From Ascoidea rubescens DSM 1968 (taxonomy: Eukaryota; Ascomycota; Saccharomycetes; Ascoideales; Ascoideaceae): a stretch of 64,000 nt of DNA. The notes below the pieces were generated by a model. That model was not told the DNA's origin and did no database searches. It worked only from the letters and a program-made list of their open reading frames with translations. Below, one piece after another: positions 61,301 to 64,000 of the stretch (position 1 is its first letter; each line of letters opens with the position of its first letter). Both the position numbers and the translations under genes were made by a program. The stretch lies in assembly GCF_001661345.1 (NCBI RefSeq), contig NW_017962919.1, positions 310,001-374,000 on the forward strand, given 5' to 3'.

Positions 61301-61749
61301 GAATTTATAGAAAAAGAGAGAAATTTTTCTTTAAATGCTTTAAAAATCGAGTTTAATTTATATTTTTTGTTTAAATGATCATTATTGTTTAAATATACAA
61401 AATTTTGGTTGTGGATTTCCATCCCAATTTGATCTAAATTGGTAATATTGTTTATATTATTTGTCCAATGCTTTTGAAAGCCATTCTTTGGTAAAGAGCT
61501 TTGGGTATTTAAATCATTATCATTTAGATTTTCTAATGGACTTGAATCTTTCAAGTCATCAAGTTTGTCTGGTTCATTTGATATTTTTGGATCAGATGGT
61601 GGAAACTTTTTAAAAATAGATATGGATCTTTTGAAACTATTTCGACAACATAAATTGTTGTAGGCAATATGATCATAAGCATTATGTCTGTAAAAGGTAT
61701 TAAAACATCTGTTTTGCAATGCAAATCTAGCAGCTGAATTGGAGAACAT
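58390..61749 (-). CDS. Large predicted mitochondrial protein, Asn/Lys-rich, unknown
   Basis: 1119 aa. The N-terminus is Arg/Asn/Phe-rich with almost no acid for 45 residues (MFSNSAARFALQNRCFNTFY, later SFKRSISIFKKFPP), typical of a mitochondrial presequence. The first half is Asn/Leu-rich and helical. Residues about 676-716 are a low-complexity run of NTR, NTS and NTK triplets from tandem 9-bp repeats (about 59600-59720). A long Lys/Arg/Glu-rich region with likely coiled coil follows. The last 130 residues (RSRFGFERAMWKIETMDTEK, SYKYLIRGAYGNKDLQFLVS) look folded, with a pattern that could be a PPR-like helical repeat. Large, fast-evolving mitochondrial RNA-binding or translation factors fit this look, but I recognise no family. 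It is divergent from OXA1, with a 291-bp promoter that contains CACGTG. Confidence 0.7.
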   Translation of the reverse strand: MFSNSAARFALQNRCFNTFYRHNAYDHIAYNNLCCRNSFKRSISIFKKFPPSDPKISNEPDKLDDLKDSSPLENLNDNDLNTQSSLPKNGFQKHWTNNINNITNLDQIGMEIHNQNFVYLNNNDHLNKKYKLNSIFKAFKEKFLSFSINSTNLHNNILIDHDDPNFLIFIKNYILLIQNLKNHILINNLSILNDIYQILIKTIQIKLSKINDHQKILIFRENLIQSLQQLMNFESVNYDNYHKDIDNNSNKIENENHILKLFNLNLFLQLNSVLNCNEIVYKYTVKLLEQDYYNSIHNNNLTTSDKINLNNNLFSVFPLTLEIILTNFVNNDLIYPTFKLIKLSKHLNYSLSTTFIHHYKNKLLPVDDILSQWFFNEFIINGKIYIDNGSLLRISESSKFNSNYKIIESIIKFFQEKSIDNNNNNNNLNDNNNDNLNDNNNLNSINNQLFLLKTDLIGSIKAQNHKDLFRKLKKNLIYSKNEFNYQVNDFPLTLKKTFKEKKYDKKLLKRNLREQMNELKRKKIISSLESNNEDFYHDDLYEFTNNNLENREKVKFPNQNQHKNQHQYQHQNHDHDHSKTEILKSQNEKIENIETKSLIEKENIEISSHENQCEYNGYETKVDEVKYKNQRLIEGKEEIEPEFLKKAKNEEIPDGNFNELNNSKNLKSMTEKKSTGNTRNTRNIRNTRNTRNTSNTSNTKNTKNTKNTENTENTFKVNIKNQNMVNDMISENKNQEKRMINKKEKLINKAKKEMIYGENKHGDTGDKNDDLGKYINKKNHIEMENKDKNVIFSSEWKRKMIKLKIFKDKVREKIMFKRLSRARKLKEIGLDENEIKSRQALRKKRIKTFNVSDEEIMMNQHLILKAELALNKRMEKLGALGSIESMKLSQSIKHATKVNSRIRRIRMEIKRKSEIKRQLYIKSTWNKRVRLSKLTMAKFREESKIINLNDIMILKRMFFDLKEREEFFMKGNKKFNTFLLNYFLASSLNMDRSRFGFERAMWKIETMDTEKLGIDLELDKESYKYLIRGAYGNKDLQFLVSILMYYFQNRIPDGLNYIDYYFIVGIVHCNLEKVGGLKDNSRKAIGGILEEFDRRFGTAEEDRMFQLKCRDICRKLGIV

Positions 61750-62040
61750 TTCTTTCCAGCTACTCTAGTTGGCCAAGTGACACATTCAATATAAGAAGAA
61801 AGTAAACCATTAACTTTTGTCGATGTTGTTATTCTTCTTTTTCTGCAGCTTCTGCTTCTTTTGCTTCTTTTGGAGAAAAAGCAAAAATTCCATACAACCG
61901 GATATTGGCAGATTCACGTGTGCTCTAATGTTCCGGTGCTCGGTTTTTGAAGAAAAAAAACAAAACAAAACTGGAGAATTGAAACTTGATTGGACCTATG
62001 AGAAAACAGGTGAAGATCAGTTGTAGATATAATCAGAAGG
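61750..62040. promoter_or_regulatory. Bidirectional promoter of OXA1 and the large mitochondrial gene
   Basis: 291 bases between divergent ATGs. A CACGTG (in TTCACGTG) is at 61915-61920, 121 bp before the OXA1 ATG. Both neighbours are (predicted) mitochondrial. Confidence 0.45.
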
Positions 62041-63300
62041 ATGATAAGATCTGTTCTCAGTCGAAATGCCGGCATTTTAAAGGCAAGGCCGTTATCCATT
62101 GGTGTTGTCAGCAGCGTTGGTATAGGATTCAACAGGATCAGCGATTTCAAATTGAACAATTTCAAGAACGTTAATAGTTTCAATAATGATAGAAGTCAAA
62201 TTTCGTCTATTCGTTATAATTCTACATCGTCACTATCACCAGTCGGATCGACATTGGCAGGTGCATCAGAAGGATTAGAAAATAAAAGCAGCGAAATTTC
62301 AACTACATTAACTTCATTTGCCGACAGTTCAAGTGAATTGATTAGCAATGCCAATGGGGAGTTGTGTACATATATTGGGTATTTTGAGAATCTTGGGTTG
62401 GCAAAGAGTTGGTGGTGGCCGCCAGATTTTGTTACGCATTTGTTTGAATATGTTCATGTTTATACTGGATTGCCATGGTGGGGGACTATAATGACGGTTG
62501 CTATTGGGGTCAGAATTTTATTGTTTCCATTGTATATTAAGAGTGCAGACAATCAAGGGAAAATGAACAATGCCAAACCCGAGTTGGACGCAATTCAAGA
62601 ACAGATGAAGGAGATTACTAGTAATCCAGATCGAGATGTTGCAAAGGTTCAACGATTAATGCAACGTAGAAGATTGATTATGCAAAAACATGACATTAAG
62701 ACGCGATATTTGATTGCACCATTGATTCAGGTTCCATTTGCTATTGGTATATTTGCTAGTATTCGAACATTGACGGGCATTCCAATTCCTGGATTTGAGA
62801 ATCAAGGTATCCTATGGTTTACAGATTTAAATGCAGCCGATCCATATTTGGGATTGCAAATAATTACAGCGGCAGCATATGTATTGTTTATCAGATTGGG
62901 AGGAGAAACAGCAGGATCTAATTTGTCGCCAACAATGTTAAAAGTATTGACAGGGTTACCAGTTCTCTCTATTCCATTGACAATGAATTTCTCGAGTGGA
63001 TTGGTGTTTTATTTTGCTATAAATGCGTTGTTTTCAATCATCCAAAACATGATATTAAGAAACAAGAGTTTTAGAAAATTCTTTAATATTTCTCAAATTA
63101 ACAGAAATGCTCAAGCAAAGGGAAAACCATTCAGCATCAAAGAATTTGTGGATGCTAAAGTAGCGCAGAACAAAGCACAATTGGAAGACCAGCTCCGAAT
63201 CGAGGAGATAAAAGAGAAAAGAAAACATCAAAAGGATAGAAACACAATCATGTCAAAGGAGGAATTTGACAAGATGTTTGTTAATAAGAGAAAACAATAA
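62041..63300 (+). CDS. OXA1: Mitochondrial inner-membrane insertase Oxa1
   Basis: 419 aa. The N-terminal presequence is basic (MIRSVLSRNAGILKARPL, ending near SIRYNSTSS). The YidC/Oxa1 core follows. The first span is at about residues 134-160 (GLPWWGTIMTVAIGVRILLF) with the LLFPLYIKS motif. A matrix loop carries RLMQRRRLIMQKHDIKTRYL. The next span is LIAPLIQVPFAIGIFASIRT, then WFTDLNAADPYLGLQIITA, and a last pair of spans around LTGLPVLSIPLTMNFSSGLV. The C-terminal tail (about residues 345-419) is Lys/Glu-rich with coiled-coil character and binds the mitoribosome. Oxa1 inserts Cox1, Cox2, Cox3, Atp9 and other proteins co-translationally. All five spans and the tail are present, so the gene looks complete. 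Confidence 0.96.
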   Translation: MIRSVLSRNAGILKARPLSIGVVSSVGIGFNRISDFKLNNFKNVNSFNNDRSQISSIRYNSTSSLSPVGSTLAGASEGLENKSSEISTTLTSFADSSSELISNANGELCTYIGYFENLGLAKSWWWPPDFVTHLFEYVHVYTGLPWWGTIMTVAIGVRILLFPLYIKSADNQGKMNNAKPELDAIQEQMKEITSNPDRDVAKVQRLMQRRRLIMQKHDIKTRYLIAPLIQVPFAIGIFASIRTLTGIPIPGFENQGILWFTDLNAADPYLGLQIITAAAYVLFIRLGGETAGSNLSPTMLKVLTGLPVLSIPLTMNFSSGLVFYFAINALFSIIQNMILRNKSFRKFFNISQINRNAQAKGKPFSIKEFVDAKVAQNKAQLEDQLRIEEIKEKRKHQKDRNTIMSKEEFDKMFVNKRKQ

Positions 63301-64000
63301 AGTGGCATCGATTGCGGCATGTACATAGAAATACAACAATCAGGTTGACAATGTTATGTAAAAGAGAGAAACCCCAAAAAAGCAGGACAGAGCGATGTGC
63401 AAATTAGATGAGCTATCCATGGTGCTGGATGTGGAATGTAAAACGCATGTTTTGCATATTTCAGCGCCACTGTGATTGCACCCATGATGCTGGTTTTTTT
63501 GTTTGCAGGGGTTCGCCAAGGAACGATGCCCGAGAGTCGGAGCGTCGGACTTCCAGTGCGCGTCCTGATAAGGCAAGGGAGGGGTATATTGCACGCTGTT
63601 GGGCTGGACTCCGAAGCTCGCGGCCTGTGCGGTCCGCGCGCGCTGTCGCTCCCCGCAGGCCGCTCCCAAGCCGACGCACAGTAAGAGCCGAGAAAACGTG
63701 CTAATTGGGGATTATTTGGCAAAGATCGAGATTTTGGGTTCTATTTCGTTAGGAGGTGAAGCAAAAAAAGAACTAGCTGGGTTAACTGGGCTCTTTGCGC
63801 AAACTGAGTTATGGGGTTTTTTATAATGCCACTGTTTTGCACTTCTCCAACGGTATATAAACAAATAGATGTCGTTTTCCCTGCTTTGCTCTTTTGCTTT
63901 GCTCTCTTTTCCCCTTTAGTTTGGATAGCATTGATAATCATCTGTTTCTCCCATTTGATCTTCCCTAGATACACATTCTTGTCTCAATTAACCCCAATTA
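63301..64000. other. Region after OXA1 with GC-rich island, window end
   Basis: About 700 bases. It includes the OXA1 3' end, a GC-rich island (63500-63690, separate entry), and CT-rich DNA with TTTGCTCTTTTGCTTTGCTC at about 63885-63904 that looks like the leader of a gene lying beyond the window. No gene is complete here. Confidence 0.45.
63500..63690. other. GC-rich island with long hairpin, possible noncoding RNA
   Basis: About 190 bases of high GC content. CGGCCTGTGCGG (63621-63632) pairs with CCGCAGGCCG (63653-63662) with one bulge, around a 20-nt loop. A TTTTTTTGTTTGCAG stretch resembling a splice acceptor lies just left. Overlapping frames on both strands have no known match. It could be a structured RNA, or an exon of a gene lying to the right. 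Confidence 0.3.

Overview
The window reads as nuclear DNA of an AT-rich budding yeast (Saccharomycotina). Supporting this are many single-exon genes, four short introns with branch sites close to CTAAC, asparagine-rich low-complexity tracts, and fungal orthologues such as PUS7, PRP46, PRP19, PAB1, OXA1, COX16, TIM9 and ATG15. CTG codons are almost absent: none found in PUS7, two in PRP46, one in ATG15. This holds even in the GC-rich 3' half of ATG15, where leucine is TTG, CTT, CTC or TTA. A lineage with reassigned or avoided CUG (for example Ascoidea/Saccharomycopsis) is therefore plausible but not proven. Wherever CTG does occur, a leucine in the standard translation is uncertain.

Layout. 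1-3.2 kb: the tail of an Asn-rich protein, the spliced mitochondrial ribosomal protein gene bL12m (MNP1), and a leucine-rich-repeat protein. 3.2-9.3 kb: gene-poor, with tRNA-Ala(AGC), tRNA-His(GTG), and the left arm of a long inverted repeat. 9.3-28.1 kb: a second LRR/F-box-like gene, ATG15, a 1237-aa low-complexity protein, PUS7, PRP46, a spliced gene with a possible RRM, COX16 and TIM9 (divergent pair), and an FlbD-like R2R3-Myb factor. 28.1-33 kb: gene-poor, with the right arm of the inverted repeat. 33-41.7 kb: a Gal80-like oxidoreductase, an F-box protein, a Fig1-like four-span membrane protein, a predicted mitochondrial protein with an Asn-His run, and a divergent LETM1-like protein. 41.7-49.9 kb: intergenic DNA with a GC-rich structured island, then a 1065-aa SANT-like/acidic/Lys-Glu protein, then 3 kb without a recognised gene. 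50-64 kb: PRP19 with a long acidic insertion, PAB1, an RNase H1-like gene with an in-frame stop and lost active-site residues, a POM33/TMEM33-family protein, a large predicted mitochondrial protein, OXA1, and a second GC-rich structured island.

Functionally there is a scattered mitochondrial set: MNP1, COX16, TIM9, LETM1-like, OXA1 and two predicted matrix or membrane proteins. Several of these have CACGTG boxes in their promoters. There are also two subunits of the spliceosomal Prp19 complex (PRP46, PRP19). The most notable structural feature is a collinear inverted repeat (7109-8596 and 30557-32044) that frames about 22 kb of essential genes and could invert that segment by homologous recombination.
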